Program-made: the position numbers and the translations under genes
Notes under the pieces: generated by a model
What the model was told of the DNA's origin: nothing
What the model saw: only the letters and a program-made list of their open reading frames with translations
Database searches by the model: none
Assembly (NCBI RefSeq): GCF_029945685.1
Contig: NZ_JAQSDA010000028.1
Coordinates: 1-64,000 of the forward strand
Direction of reading: 5' to 3'
DNA length: 64,000 bases
Source of the DNA: Polaromonas sp.
GTDB taxonomy: Bacteria > Pseudomonadota > Gammaproteobacteria > Burkholderiales > Burkholderiaceae_C
Shown here: one piece after another, positions 20,521-29,245 of the stretch
Position numbering within the stretch: position 1 is the stretch's first letter
Layout of the letters: every line of letters begins with the position of its first letter

Positions 20521-21593
20521 GCCACAAGCTCCTCGTTGGCATAAAAACAGGTATGCAGACCCAGCACCTGCAGCCAGACGCCCTCGCCAGCCCGCGGAAC
20601 CGCCACCTCTGGCTGCAGACGCACTTTCACAGATGTCTCGCCGACCCGCGCTGTCAACATCGTGTGGGTCCCGATGTCTTGCGCCCGTGTGACGGTAGCA
20701 GGCAAGGCCCCTGCAGTGCCGGACGCCGCCAGCGTCACATATTCGGGGCGTATGCCGAGCTTGTAGTTGCCGGGCGGCAGTTCCCGCCCGGTTGGCATGG
20801 GCAAGGTGCAGCCAGCAATCTCGAGGGAGTCGCCGGTGGCCCGGGCAAGCAAAAAATTCATCCCGGGTGAACCGATGAAGTGACCCACAAAAGTATGTTG
20901 AGGCCGCTCGAACAATGCGTCGGCCGACCCGATCTGCACGGCGCGGCCGCGGGTCATTACTACCACCTGCTGGGCAAAGGTCAGTGCCTCCACCTGGTCA
21001 TGCGTGACATAGATCAGGGTGAGCTTGAGTTCGTGGTGAATCTGCTTGAGCTTGCGGCGCAGCTGCCACTTCAGGTGCGGGTCAATGACGGTCAACGGCT
21101 CGTCGAAAAGAACCGCCGAGACATCCGGCCGCACCAGGCCGCGGCCCAGCGAGATCTTCTGTTTCGCATCGGCAGCGAGGCCGGCTGCGCGCTGGTTCAG
21201 CTGGCCGCTCATCTCCAGCATCTCGGCGATCTGCCCAACCCGTTTTTTGATCTGGTCTTCCGGCATTTTCCGGTTGCGCAGCGGGAAGGCGAGGTTTTCG
21301 GCCACAGTCATCGTGTCGTAGATGACCGGGAACTGGAACACCTGCGCGATGTTTCGCTCCTGCGGCGTGGCATGGGTCATGTCCCGCCCATTAAATTTCA
21401 CCGTTCCCTGCGACGGCGCCAGCAATCCGGAAATCACGTTGAGCATGGTGGTCTTGCCGCAGCCCGATGGGCCCAACAAGGCGTACGCCCCACCGTCGTC
21501 GAAGGTCATCTGCAGCGGCAGCAGCGCGTAGTCGGCGTCCTCCTGCGGATTGACCTTGTAGGAGTGCGCGAGATCCAGGTCGATGCGCGCCAT
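20517..21593 (-). CDS. glpT: Glycerol ABC transporter ATPase GlpT (degenerate signature motif)
   Basis: 358 residues from ATG at 21593, one base after the glpS stop; the long upstream extension of the frame lies inside glpS and is rejected. Walker A (GPSGCGKTT, 41-49), Q-loop (VFQFP), Walker B (VLFDEP, catalytic Glu165) and H-loop (VTHD, His198) are intact. The ABC signature, normally LSGGQ, is degenerate: LAADAKQKISLGRGLV at 139-154. A C-terminal TOBE-like regulatory domain follows (about 240-358). It forms a heterodimer with GlpS, which has the opposite pattern of losses. Confidence 0.9.
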   Translation of the reverse strand: MARIDLDLAHSYKVNPQEDADYALLPLQMTFDDGGAYALLGPSGCGKTTMLNVISGLLAPSQGTVKFNGRDMTHATPQERNIAQVFQFPVIYDTMTVAENLAFPLRNRKMPEDQIKKRVGQIAEMLEMSGQLNQRAAGLAADAKQKISLGRGLVRPDVSAVLFDEPLTVIDPHLKWQLRRKLKQIHHELKLTLIYVTHDQVEALTFAQQVVVMTRGRAVQIGSADALFERPQHTFVGHFIGSPGMNFLLARATGDSLEIAGCTLPMPTGRELPPGNYKLGIRPEYVTLAASGTAGALPATVTRAQDIGTHTMLTARVGETSVKVRLQPEVAVPRAGEGVWLQVLGLHTCFYANEELVA

Positions 21594-21594
21594 C

Positions 21595-22668
21595 TCAATG
21601 CACTCCCGTGCGCTGCGGTGCAACCAGCAAGGCGCCGCCTGCATCAAATACATACGCATGTGCCGGTTGGAGATAAAGCGCAATTGGCTCACCCAGGTCG
21701 AAATAGTGCACGCCAGTGAGCTGCGCAACCAGTTCACCCACTGCCGTGCTCACGTGCACAAAGGTGTCCGAGCCCGAGATTTCCGCCAACTCGACCTTCC
21801 CCGGCAGGCTGACGTCCCCATCACGCGGCGTTTCACGCAAGGCGCTGGCGCGTACACCCACGGTCAGGTCCGTTGTCGCGCCCGGCGCCAGCACGATGGG
21901 CAGTTCGGCCCCGCCGAGCAGTTGCACACCGCGCGCACTCGCCTTCGCGTCGATCAGGTTCATCGGCGGATCACTGAAAGCGCGTGCAACCCGCAGCGAT
22001 TTCGGCGCATGAAAGACTTCTGCTGTCGGGCCGTACTGAAGCAGTTCGCCACCGTCCAGCACGGCGGTATAGCCACCCAGCAACAGGGCCTCACCGGGCT
22101 CGGTCGTTGCGTAAATGACTGTCGAATCGCCGATGGCAAACAGCTGGGTGAGCTCTTCCCGCAACTCTTCACGGAGCTTGTAATCCAGATTCACCAGGGG
22201 CTCGTCCAGCAGCATCAGGGGCGCGCCCTTCGCCAGCGCGCGGGCCAACGCCACACGCTGCTGCTGTCCACCCGACAGCTCAGCCGGATAACGGTCCAGG
22301 AACATGTCGATGTGCAGGCGCCCGGCAATCTCGCGCACCTGCCGGTCTATGTCCTTGTCGCCGCGCAACTTGAGCGGCGAGGCAATGTTGGCGGCGACCC
22401 TGAGCGAAGGGTAGTTGATGAACTGCTGGTAAACCATGGCCACGTTGCGTTCACGTACCGGCATGCCGGTCACATCTTCGCCATCGACCAGGACCCGGCC
22501 CGCGCTGGGTACGTCGAGGCCGGCCATCACGCGCATCAGGCTTGTTTTGCCTGCCTGGGTCGCACCCAGCAATACCGTCACTTCGCCTGGCCGCGGCGCA
22601 AGGCTCATGTCATAAAGCCAGGTTTCGGGGCCGACTTTTTTGCTGATTTTGTCGAGCAAGAGCTGCAT
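21595..22668 (-). CDS. glpS: Glycerol ABC transporter ATPase GlpS (H-loop His missing)
   Basis: 357 residues from ATG at 22668. AAGG lies six bases before the start, which also overlaps the stop of a 29-codon leader ORF (TGATG). Walker A (GATQAGKTS, 35-43), signature LSGGQQQR (131-138) and Walker B (LMLLDEP, Glu156) are intact. At the H-loop, VIYATTEPGEAL has Thr189 where GlpT has His198. A C-terminal TOBE-like domain follows. It is the first gene of the glycerol import operon. Confidence 0.9.
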   Translation of the reverse strand: MQLLLDKISKKVGPETWLYDMSLAPRPGEVTVLLGATQAGKTSLMRVMAGLDVPSAGRVLVDGEDVTGMPVRERNVAMVYQQFINYPSLRVAANIASPLKLRGDKDIDRQVREIAGRLHIDMFLDRYPAELSGGQQQRVALARALAKGAPLMLLDEPLVNLDYKLREELREELTQLFAIGDSTVIYATTEPGEALLLGGYTAVLDGGELLQYGPTAEVFHAPKSLRVARAFSDPPMNLIDAKASARGVQLLGGAELPIVLAPGATTDLTVGVRASALRETPRDGDVSLPGKVELAEISGSDTFVHVSTAVGELVAQLTGVHYFDLGEPIALYLQPAHAYVFDAGGALLVAPQRTGVH

Positions 22669-22757
22669 CAGACGCCTTTTCGGGCGGCAGAGCGCGTGTG
22701 AGTCGGGAAAAGAGATGCGTACAAGTTTCTGTCTACCTTGATTCGTATTTTTTCCAT
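22668..22757 (-). CDS. Putative 29-residue leader peptide before glpS
   Basis: ATG at 22757 follows a strong ribosome site (GAAAGGAAG, then four bases) and the frame runs 29 codons (begins MEKIRIKVDRNLYASLF) to a TGA that overlaps the glpS ATG as TGATG. The peptide is basic and matches no family I know. The arrangement suggests translational coupling or attenuation at the head of the operon. It is too short to be sure it is a gene; the ribosome site and the exact overlap are the evidence. Confidence 0.45.
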   Translation of the reverse strand: MEKIRIKVDRNLYASLFPTHTRSAARKGV

Positions 22758-22831
22758 TTTTCTTCCTTTCTGCGCGTTTTGAATAGATGCTTTCCCTAAT
22801 TTGTTTCTTTTTGTTTCGATATACAGTCGAA
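22758..22831. promoter_or_regulatory. Shared glpS/glpR control region with candidate GlpR operators
   Basis: The AT-rich stretch between the divergent genes holds an inverted repeat TTCGA-N7-TCGAA at 22815-22831, which recalls the TTCG...CGAA core of E. coli GlpR operators. It also holds two copies of TTTGTTTC ten bases apart (22800-22807 and 22810-22817), one helical turn. The inverted repeat covers a TATACA that may be the glpR -10, so GlpR binding would also shut down its own gene. Confidence 0.5.
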
Positions 22832-23634
22832 TGACCTACAGACTTGAATACCGACTTGAAGCACGCGTGAACTCCAATCCCCGGCAACTGAAACTTCTCG
22901 ACGTCGTCCGCGCCCGAGGCTCCGTCACGGTTGAACAACTTGCAGACACGCTGGAGGTCACACTGCAGACGGTGCGCCGTGACGTGCAGCGCCTGTCCGA
23001 AGCCGGCCTGCTGACGCGGTTCCACGGCGGAGTACGGGTACCGAGCTCGACCATCGAGAACCTGGCGCACCGCCAGCGCGAAAGCCTCAATGCCGATGGC
23101 AAGGCGCGTATTGCGTTGGCCGTCGCGGCAGAAGTGCCGGACAACTGCTCGCTGATCCTCAACATCGGCACCACCACGGAAGCCATTGCCCGGGCGCTGA
23201 TGCACCACAAGGGCTTGCGCGTCATCACCAACAACCTCAACGTGGCAGCCATCCTGAGCGGCAACCCCAACTGCGAGGTCATCGTGGCCGGGGGCGTGGT
23301 GCGCGCGCGCGACCGCGGCATCGTGGGGGAGGCTGCTGTTGACTTCATTCGCCAGTTCCGCGTTGACATTGCACTGATCGGCATTTCAGGCATTGAAAGT
23401 GACGGTTCACTGCGTGACTTCGACTACCGCGAAGTCAAAGTGGCGCAAACCATCATTGAGCATGCGCGCGATGTCTGGCTGGCCGCCGACAGCAGCAAGT
23501 TCAACCGGCCCGCCATGGTTGAGCTCGCCACACTGTCGCAGATCGACCGGCTGTTCACCGACCAGCCTCCGCCCGAACCCTTCCCGGCCCTGCTGGCCGA
23601 GGCAGGCGTAAGCTGTGACGTGGCCCTTCCCTGA
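22831..23634 (+). CDS. glpR: DeoR-family repressor of glycerol metabolism
   Basis: 267 residues from ATG at 22831; a GTG at 22867 is an alternative. The DeoR helix-turn-helix is clear ([27 protein letters not shown]), followed by the phosphosugar-binding domain ([52 protein letters not shown]). The known effector in this family is glycerol 3-phosphate. It stands between the divergent import operon and glpK and probably controls both. Confidence 0.9.
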   Translation: MTYRLEYRLEARVNSNPRQLKLLDVVRARGSVTVEQLADTLEVTLQTVRRDVQRLSEAGLLTRFHGGVRVPSSTIENLAHRQRESLNADGKARIALAVAAEVPDNCSLILNIGTTTEAIARALMHHKGLRVITNNLNVAAILSGNPNCEVIVAGGVVRARDRGIVGEAAVDFIRQFRVDIALIGISGIESDGSLRDFDYREVKVAQTIIEHARDVWLAADSSKFNRPAMVELATLSQIDRLFTDQPPPEPFPALLAEAGVSCDVALP

Positions 23635-23657
23635 GACCCACCCAAGCACCGCACACC

Positions 23658-25151
23658 ATGACTTACCTGCTCGCTCTGGACCAGGGCACCTCCAGCTCCC
23701 GCAGCATCGTATTTGACGAAAACGGCCACATCCTGGCCCTGGCGCAGCAGGAACTGCCGCAGATCTACCCCCGGCCGGGCTGGGTCGAACACGACCCGAT
23801 GGAGATCTGGCGCACCCAGCTCGGCACGGCGCGCGAAGCGCTGGCCAAGGCAGGGCTCAAGGCGGCCGACATCCGCGCGCTGGGTATCACCAACCAGCGT
23901 GAGACGACAGTGGTCTGGAGCCGCAAGACAGGCCAGCCCATCCACCACGCCATCGTCTGGCAGGACAGGCGCGCTGAAGCCACCTGTGCCAGGCTGCGCG
24001 AAGAAGGCAAGGCCGGTCTCATTCAGGCCAAAACCGGCCTGCTGGTCGATGCCTATTTTTCCGGCACCAAACTGAAATGGCTGCTGGACAACGTGCCGCA
24101 GGCGCGCCAGCAGGCAGCGCGCGGCGAACTCGCCTTCGGCACCATCGACAGCTGGCTGATGTGGCAACTCACCGGCGGCAAGCTGCATGCCACCGACGTG
24201 ACCAATGCCTCGCGCACCATGCTGTTCAATGTGCACGCCAATGCCTGGGATGCCGACCTGCTGGCGCTGCTGGACATTCCGGAGAGCCTGATGCCGCGGG
24301 TGTTGCCGTCGAGCACGCACTTCGGCGACGTGCTGCCGGACCTGCTGGGCGGGGCCATCCCGATCGGCGGCGTGGCGGGCGACCAGCAAAGCGCCCTGTT
24401 CGGCCAGGCCTGCTTCAAGGAGGGCATGGCCAAAAACACCTACGGCACCGGTTGCTTCATGCTGGTGCACACCGGCCACAAATTCCAGACCTCGCACAAC
24501 GGACTGCTTACCACCAGCGCGGCGCAGGTCACGCCGCAGACCGAATACGCGCTGGAAGGCAGCGTGTTTGTCGGCGGCGCCGTGGTGCAGTGGCTGCGCG
24601 ACGGCCTGCACGCGATCCAGGGCAGCGGCGAGGTGCAGGCCCTGGCGCAAAGCGTTCCCGATTCGGGCGGCGTCATGATGGTGCCGGCCTTCACCGGCCT
24701 GGGCGCCCCCTACTGGAAACCTGACGCGCGCGGCACCATCACCGGTCTGACACGCGGCACCACCGTGGCCCATATCGCGCGGGCCGCACTGGAAAGCATC
24801 GCCTACCAGAGCGCCGCCCTGCTGCAGGCCATGAGCCGCGATGCGGTGGCGGCCGGCGCCGCGCCGGTGGCCGAACTCCGGGTCGACGGCGGCGCCTGCA
24901 TCAATGACCTGCTGATGCAGTTCCAGGCCGACTTGCTGGGCATCCCGGTGGTGCGGCCCGCCGTGACCGAAACCACGGCGCTGGGCGCGGCCTGCCTGGC
25001 CGGGCTGTCCAGCGGCGTCTACGCCAGCACCACGGAGCTTTCCGCCATGTGGCGCGCAGAACGCACCTTCTTGCCCACTTTGAGCGCCGACCGCGCAGCC
25101 AGCCTGATGGCGCAGTGGGAACACGCGGTGCGGCAGACCGTGGCCTTGTAA
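23658..25151 (+). CDS. glpK: Glycerol kinase
   Basis: 497 residues, the normal length. FGGY-family signatures: the ATP-binding start [20 protein letters not shown], the substrate region [49 protein letters not shown] and [13 protein letters not shown]. It phosphorylates glycerol taken up by the importer encoded on the other side of glpR. It begins 23 bp after glpR, so the two are probably co-transcribed. Confidence 0.97.
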   Translation: MTYLLALDQGTSSSRSIVFDENGHILALAQQELPQIYPRPGWVEHDPMEIWRTQLGTAREALAKAGLKAADIRALGITNQRETTVVWSRKTGQPIHHAIVWQDRRAEATCARLREEGKAGLIQAKTGLLVDAYFSGTKLKWLLDNVPQARQQAARGELAFGTIDSWLMWQLTGGKLHATDVTNASRTMLFNVHANAWDADLLALLDIPESLMPRVLPSSTHFGDVLPDLLGGAIPIGGVAGDQQSALFGQACFKEGMAKNTYGTGCFMLVHTGHKFQTSHNGLLTTSAAQVTPQTEYALEGSVFVGGAVVQWLRDGLHAIQGSGEVQALAQSVPDSGGVMMVPAFTGLGAPYWKPDARGTITGLTRGTTVAHIARAALESIAYQSAALLQAMSRDAVAAGAAPVAELRVDGGACINDLLMQFQADLLGIPVVRPAVTETTALGAACLAGLSSGVYASTTELSAMWRAERTFLPTLSADRAASLMAQWEHAVRQTVAL

Positions 25152-25216
25152 GCCCGGGCCGGCATAGGTCGGCGTCCTGTCACACCCCGTGCAACAGCGA
25201 AAGCTAGACTCGCATC

Positions 25217-26410
25217 ATGCCCAGCCACCCTCCGCCCGCCACAGCCGCGTTCGAAATGACACGGCGCCGGACGCTCGGTTACGGGCTGGCTGCCACGCTG
25301 GGTCTGGCGGGCCTGACGAACCTGCCACTGGCGCGGGCCGCCCTGGCGCCACCCCGCCTGCGACTGATCGGCGAAGCCCGGCTGCCGCACCGGCTCCAGT
25401 TTCAGGGCACCACCGTCGGCGGCTTGTCGGGCATCGACCATGACGAGGCCAGTGGCCTTTACTACCTGCTCAGTGACGATGGCTCGACCATCAACCCGGC
25501 GCGGTTTTACACGGCACGCCTATCCCTGGAAACAAGCCATCTGGGCGAGCCCATGCTGACGGGCGTGACCAGCCTTCGCCAGGCCGATGGCAGCATCTAC
25601 CCGGCGGCGTTGCAAGGCATCCAGGTCGCCGACCCGGAAGCGATCCGCTGGCGCCCGGCCAGCCAGACCCTGCTGTGGACCAGCGAGGGCCACGCCCTGA
25701 CAGGCGCTGCACCGGCGCTGCGCGAAAGCCGCGCCGACGGCACGCTGGTGCGCGAATTTGCGTTGCCGGCCATGTTCAACTTTCAGCTCACCCAGGGGCC
25801 GCGCAGCAATCGGGCACTGGAGGGCCTGGCCTTGAGCCCGGACGGCCAACAGGCCTGGATTGCCATGGAAGGCGCCCTGCGCCAGGACGGTCCCCTGCCC
25901 ACCGTGCAGGCGCCCGGCGGGCCCTGCCGCTTCACCCGGCTGGACCTGGCCAGCGGGAAAGCCGTACGGCAAATCGCCTATGTGCCCGACGCGATTCCAC
26001 GCGCACCTGTCCCGCCGGCAACACAAGCCGACAACGGCGTCACTGAAATCCTGATGCTGGATGCCGACCGCATGCTGGTGCTGGAGCGGGCCTACATGGC
26101 GGGGCATGACGCCCTCTCGGGCAATTCGCTGCGTCTCTACCTGATAGACACGCGAGAGGCAACGGACACGCTGAACGCTCCCCAGCTGCAGCCCGGCACC
26201 TTCCAGCCGGTGGCCAAGACGCTGCTGGCCGATTTTTCGGCGTTCACCGGCGCTGGCCCCGGACCCCGGCTGCAGCGTCTGGACAACACCGAAGGCATGT
26301 GCTGGGGCCCGCGGCTTCCCAACGGCCACCGCAGCCTGCACTTCATTAGCGACGACAATTTCAATTCGCGGCAAATCACCCAATGGCTGGCCTTTGAATT
26401 TTTTGACTGA
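25217..26410 (+). CDS. Exported phytase-like esterase-domain protein
   Basis: 397 residues. The N terminus carries a twin-arginine-like motif (MTRRRTLGYGLAATLGLAGL) and an AlaArgAla cut site. The rest matches the 'esterase-like activity of phytase' family (PF13449), a beta-propeller-like fold: GGLSGIDHDEASGLYYLLSD, RALEGLALSPDGQQAWIAME, and DNTEGMCWGP near the end. TAGACT followed by six bases precedes the ATG, with no ribosome site, so the mRNA may be leaderless; Met at 25256 is an alternative start. Substrate unknown. Confidence 0.75.
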   Translation: MPSHPPPATAAFEMTRRRTLGYGLAATLGLAGLTNLPLARAALAPPRLRLIGEARLPHRLQFQGTTVGGLSGIDHDEASGLYYLLSDDGSTINPARFYTARLSLETSHLGEPMLTGVTSLRQADGSIYPAALQGIQVADPEAIRWRPASQTLLWTSEGHALTGAAPALRESRADGTLVREFALPAMFNFQLTQGPRSNRALEGLALSPDGQQAWIAMEGALRQDGPLPTVQAPGGPCRFTRLDLASGKAVRQIAYVPDAIPRAPVPPATQADNGVTEILMLDADRMLVLERAYMAGHDALSGNSLRLYLIDTREATDTLNAPQLQPGTFQPVAKTLLADFSAFTGAGPGPRLQRLDNTEGMCWGPRLPNGHRSLHFISDDNFNSRQITQWLAFEFFD

Positions 26411-26416
26411 ACCTTC

Positions 26417-27253
26417 ATGACTTCACCCCTTCCCACAGACACCAGCGCCATCGCCTTCATCGGCGGTGGCAACATGGCCAGCGCCATCATTGGCGGCCTT
26501 CTCCAACAAGGCACACCCGCCGACCGGATCCAGGTCGTCGAGCCCTGGGCAGAGCAGCGCGCGAAACTCCAGGCGCAGTTCGGCATCACTGCCGAGGCAG
26601 CGCCCGGTGCGGTGCTGGCATCCGCCGCGCTGGTGATCTGGGCCGTCAAGCCCCAGACCTTCAGGGACGCCGCCCAGCAGGCCGGCCCGCACACCGGCCA
26701 GGCCCTGCATCTGAGCGTGGCAGCGGGCATCCGCTCGGACAGCATGGCCGCCTGGCTGGCGACCGAACGCATCGTGCGCGCCATGCCCAACACACCGGCC
26801 CTCGTCGGCCAGGGCATGACCGCCCTCTTCGCGCGTCCCGCCGTCACCGCGGCCGAGCGCCAGACGGTCGAGCGCGTGATCCAGACCACCGGAGAACACC
26901 TGTGGCTGGCGCAGGAAGCGCAGCTCGACGCCGTGACCGCCTTGTCCGGGTCCGGTCCGGCCTATGTGTTTTATTTCATCGAAGCCATGGTGCAGGCCGG
27001 TACCGAGATGGGGTTGAGCCGCGCGCAGGCGCAGCAGCTGGCGGTGCAGACTTTTGTCGGCGCCTCGGCACTGGCCAAAGCGTCCAGCGAACCACCGGAA
27101 ACCCTGCGGGAACGCGTGACCTCCAAGGGGGGAACCACCTACGCGGCCCTTACGTCCCTGGAGCGGGACGGCGTCAAGCAGCAGTTCATGCGCGCGATCC
27201 ACGCCGCCCGGCAACGCGCAGCGGAACTCGGTGAAGAGTTTGGCGCGGCCTGA
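26417..27253 (+). CDS. proC: Pyrroline-5-carboxylate reductase
   Basis: 278 residues. It catalyses the last step of proline synthesis, reducing pyrroline-5-carboxylate with NAD(P)H. The Rossmann motif is IAFIGGGNMASAIIGGLLQQ; RIVRAMPNTPALVGQGMTAL and the C-terminal VTSKGGTTYAALTSLERDGV are the ProC signatures. It starts six bases after the upstream gene and may share its transcript. Confidence 0.95.
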   Translation: MTSPLPTDTSAIAFIGGGNMASAIIGGLLQQGTPADRIQVVEPWAEQRAKLQAQFGITAEAAPGAVLASAALVIWAVKPQTFRDAAQQAGPHTGQALHLSVAAGIRSDSMAAWLATERIVRAMPNTPALVGQGMTALFARPAVTAAERQTVERVIQTTGEHLWLAQEAQLDAVTALSGSGPAYVFYFIEAMVQAGTEMGLSRAQAQQLAVQTFVGASALAKASSEPPETLRERVTSKGGTTYAALTSLERDGVKQQFMRAIHAARQRAAELGEEFGAA

Positions 27254-27390
27254 AACGGAAAACGCACAGCCCGGGTCAACCGCCGGGGCGACGCAGACGT
27301 TGAATCAGGGCGCATACGCCGGTGTTCGCGCCCCCCAGGGATCCGGCTCATGCGAAAGCGAAACCGCCCTTCCAACATCCGGAGTTCACC

Positions 27391-27609
27391 ATGAAGAAAT
27401 TTCTGTCCATCCTCGCCAGTGCCGCCGTTCTCGCCATGCCCCTGGCCGTGATCTCTACCCCTGCCGCTGCACAGACCGCCGCTCCTGCGGCAGCCCCGTC
27501 CACGGCTCCCGCCGCTGCACCCGCTAAAAAGGCCACGCCCGTCAAGGCCAAAGCCAAGCGCAAGGCCGTGCGCAAGGCCAAAGTCAGGACCGTCAAAAAA
27601 GCCGTTTGA
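27391..27609 (+). CDS. Small exported Ala/Lys-rich protein
   Basis: 72 residues from ATG at 27391. A signal peptide (MKKFLSILASAAVLAMPLAV, cut predicted after AAA) is followed by an Ala/Pro stretch and a very basic tail (KAKAKRKAVRKAKVRTVKK). No enzyme-like features. Low-complexity basic exported proteins like this are common in the group, and I cannot assign a function. A strong terminator follows. Confidence 0.65.
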   Translation: MKKFLSILASAAVLAMPLAVISTPAAAQTAAPAAAPSTAPAAAPAKKATPVKAKAKRKAVRKAKVRTVKKAV

Positions 27610-27668
27610 GCCTCCGCGCGAAACCTCGCCAGCCGGGCTCTGCCCGCCTCCGCGACAAGTCCGGAACT

Positions 27669-27693
27669 GCCCGCCCCGCGCGGGCTTTTTTTT
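27669..27693 (+). terminator. Rho-independent terminator
   Basis: GCCCGC and GCGGGC form a perfect six-base stem with a five-base loop, followed directly by eight T. It closes the transcript of the small exported protein and stands between convergent genes. Confidence 0.85.
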
Positions 27694-27708
27694 GCCCTTG
27701 CGCCGGGC

Positions 27709-28566
27709 TCAGGCCCCGAGGTAGGCCAGCGCGATGCCGGCGAACACCGTGAATCCCACCCAGTGGTTCAGGCGAAAAGCCCTGAAGCAGTTGTCGCGCT
27801 CACGCCGGCGGATCAGCCAGCCGTGCCACAGCGCCTGCCCCAGGGCCACCGCGATTGCTACGAAATAAATAGCTGGCTGCGCAATATCCATAAGGGCCCA
27901 AGCCCAAATTGACAGATAAATCAGGTAACTCGCCATGACTGCCGCCACGTCGAAACGGCCCAGCGTGATGGCCGAGGTTTTCATGCCAATTTTCAGGTCG
28001 TCGTCGCGGTCCACCATGGCGTATTCGGTGTCGTAGGCAATCACCCAGAACAGGTTGCCCAGCAGCAGCAGCCAGGCCAGCGCCGGCACCCGCGACTGCA
28101 CCGCCGCAAACGCCATCGGTATGCCGAAGCTGAAGGCCACGCCCAGCACGGCTTGCGGCATGGAGACAAACCGCTTGGCATAGGGGTAGACCACGGCCAC
28201 CGCCAGCGCGGCAAACGACCAGGTGACGGTGGCGGTGTTGGTGGTCAGCACCAGGCCAAAAGCCAGCAACGCCAGCACGGCACCCAGGATCAAGGCCTCC
28301 CGGACCGACACCGCACCACGTGTCACCGGGCGCTGCGCCGTGCGTTTGACATGCCGGTCAAACTCGCGGTCGGCAACGTCGTTAAGGCAACAGCCGGCGC
28401 TGCGCATCAGGATGGTGCCTAGCGTGAAGACGGTGAGCAAATGCCAGCCGGGGAAACCGTGCGATGCGATCCACAGCGCCGACAGCGTGGGCCAGAGCAG
28501 CAGCAGCCAGCCGGCCGGTCGGTCCCAGCGGATGAGTTGCAGGTAAAGGGCGAGTTTGTTTTTCAA
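27709..28566 (-). CDS. ubiA: 4-hydroxybenzoate polyprenyltransferase
   Basis: 285 residues, eight or nine membrane helices. Both Asp-rich motifs that bind the Mg-polyprenyl diphosphate are present: NDVADREFD and [17 protein letters not shown]. It attaches the isoprenoid tail to 4-hydroxybenzoate in ubiquinone synthesis. The segment around [18 protein letters not shown] is encoded by a copy of the dispersed 62-nt repeat, read in frame. It follows dps on the same strand. Confidence 0.95.
   Translation of the reverse strand: MKNKLALYLQLIRWDRPAGWLLLLWPTLSALWIASHGFPGWHLLTVFTLGTILMRSAGCCLNDVADREFDRHVKRTAQRPVTRGAVSVREALILGAVLALLAFGLVLTTNTATVTWSFAALAVAVVYPYAKRFVSMPQAVLGVAFSFGIPMAFAAVQSRVPALAWLLLLGNLFWVIAYDTEYAMVDRDDDLKIGMKTSAITLGRFDVAAVMASYLIYLSIWAWALMDIAQPAIYFVAIAVALGQALWHGWLIRRRERDNCFRAFRLNHWVGFTVFAGIALAYLGA
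27857..27918 (-). repeat. 62-nt dispersed repeat, copy inside ubiA
   Basis: Aligned without gaps to the copy at 36229, about 33 of the first 40 bases agree, including GCTA, AAAT, TAGCTG, TGCGC and CATAAGGGC. This copy lies inside the ubiA coding sequence without breaking the frame, at a loop between membrane helices. Confidence 0.6.
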
Positions 28567-28609
28567 GCCCTCAATTCTGGCACCACTGCCCGAGACTGAA
28601 GGTCTGCCC

Positions 28610-29128
28610 CTATTCTTCCAGCAGCGAGCGCAGCATCCAGGCGGTCTGTTCGTGCACCGTCAGGCGCTGCGTCAGCAGGTCGGCGGTCGGCTGGTCGTCG
28701 GCCTTGTCGGCCACCGGGAACAGCTCCCTGGCTGTACGCGCGACGGCTTCATGCCCCTTCACCAGAATGCGCACCATCTCCAGCGCCTTGGGCGGCGTGG
28801 TCGGCACGTCCGGCACCGAGGCCAGCTTGCTGAACTGCGCATACGAGCCGGGCGCCGGATGGCCCAGCGAGCGGATGCGTTCGGCGATCGGGTCCACCGC
28901 AGCCCACAGCTCGGTGTACTGCGTCATGAACATGACATGCAGGGTGTTGAACATCGGCCCGGTCACGTTCCAGTGGAAGTTGTGCGTGGTCAGGTACAAG
29001 GTGTAGGTATCCGCCAGCAAATGGCTCAGGCCCTTCGCGATCGCGGCGCGGTCTTTTTCGCCGATACCGATGTTGATGGGTGGCGCGCCGTTGCGGCCGG
29101 CGGAAGCTTTGGGAGGTGTTTTGGCCAT
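28610..29128 (-). CDS. dps: Dps family DNA-binding ferritin-like protein
   Basis: 172 residues. The ferroxidase centre residues lie in [20 protein letters not shown] and the partner Asp/Glu in [14 protein letters not shown]. Dps forms a 12-subunit shell that oxidises iron with hydrogen peroxide and protects DNA. A Lys/Ala-rich N-terminal tail fits DNA contact. AAGGA is a good ribosome site. It lies directly downstream of oxyR on the same strand. Confidence 0.93.
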   Translation of the reverse strand: MAKTPPKASAGRNGAPPINIGIGEKDRAAIAKGLSHLLADTYTLYLTTHNFHWNVTGPMFNTLHVMFMTQYTELWAAVDPIAERIRSLGHPAPGSYAQFSKLASVPDVPTTPPKALEMVRILVKGHEAVARTARELFPVADKADDQPTADLLTQRLTVHEQTAWMLRSLLEE

Positions 29129-29245
29129 GGTGCGTGTCCTTGATTAAAAGAGTCCATGCGTCACTCTAAGCAATCGGCAAGCCCAAGGCAACAGTCAAAC
29201 TGTATCGCCTTGATAGGCGTCATGAAACCAGCGGGGAACCGGGGC

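Noticed and set aside
23424-25124. 566-codon minus-strand frame opposite glpK
   Set aside because: Shadow frame caused by high GC content; low-complexity translation and no ribosome site, with glpK certain on the other strand.
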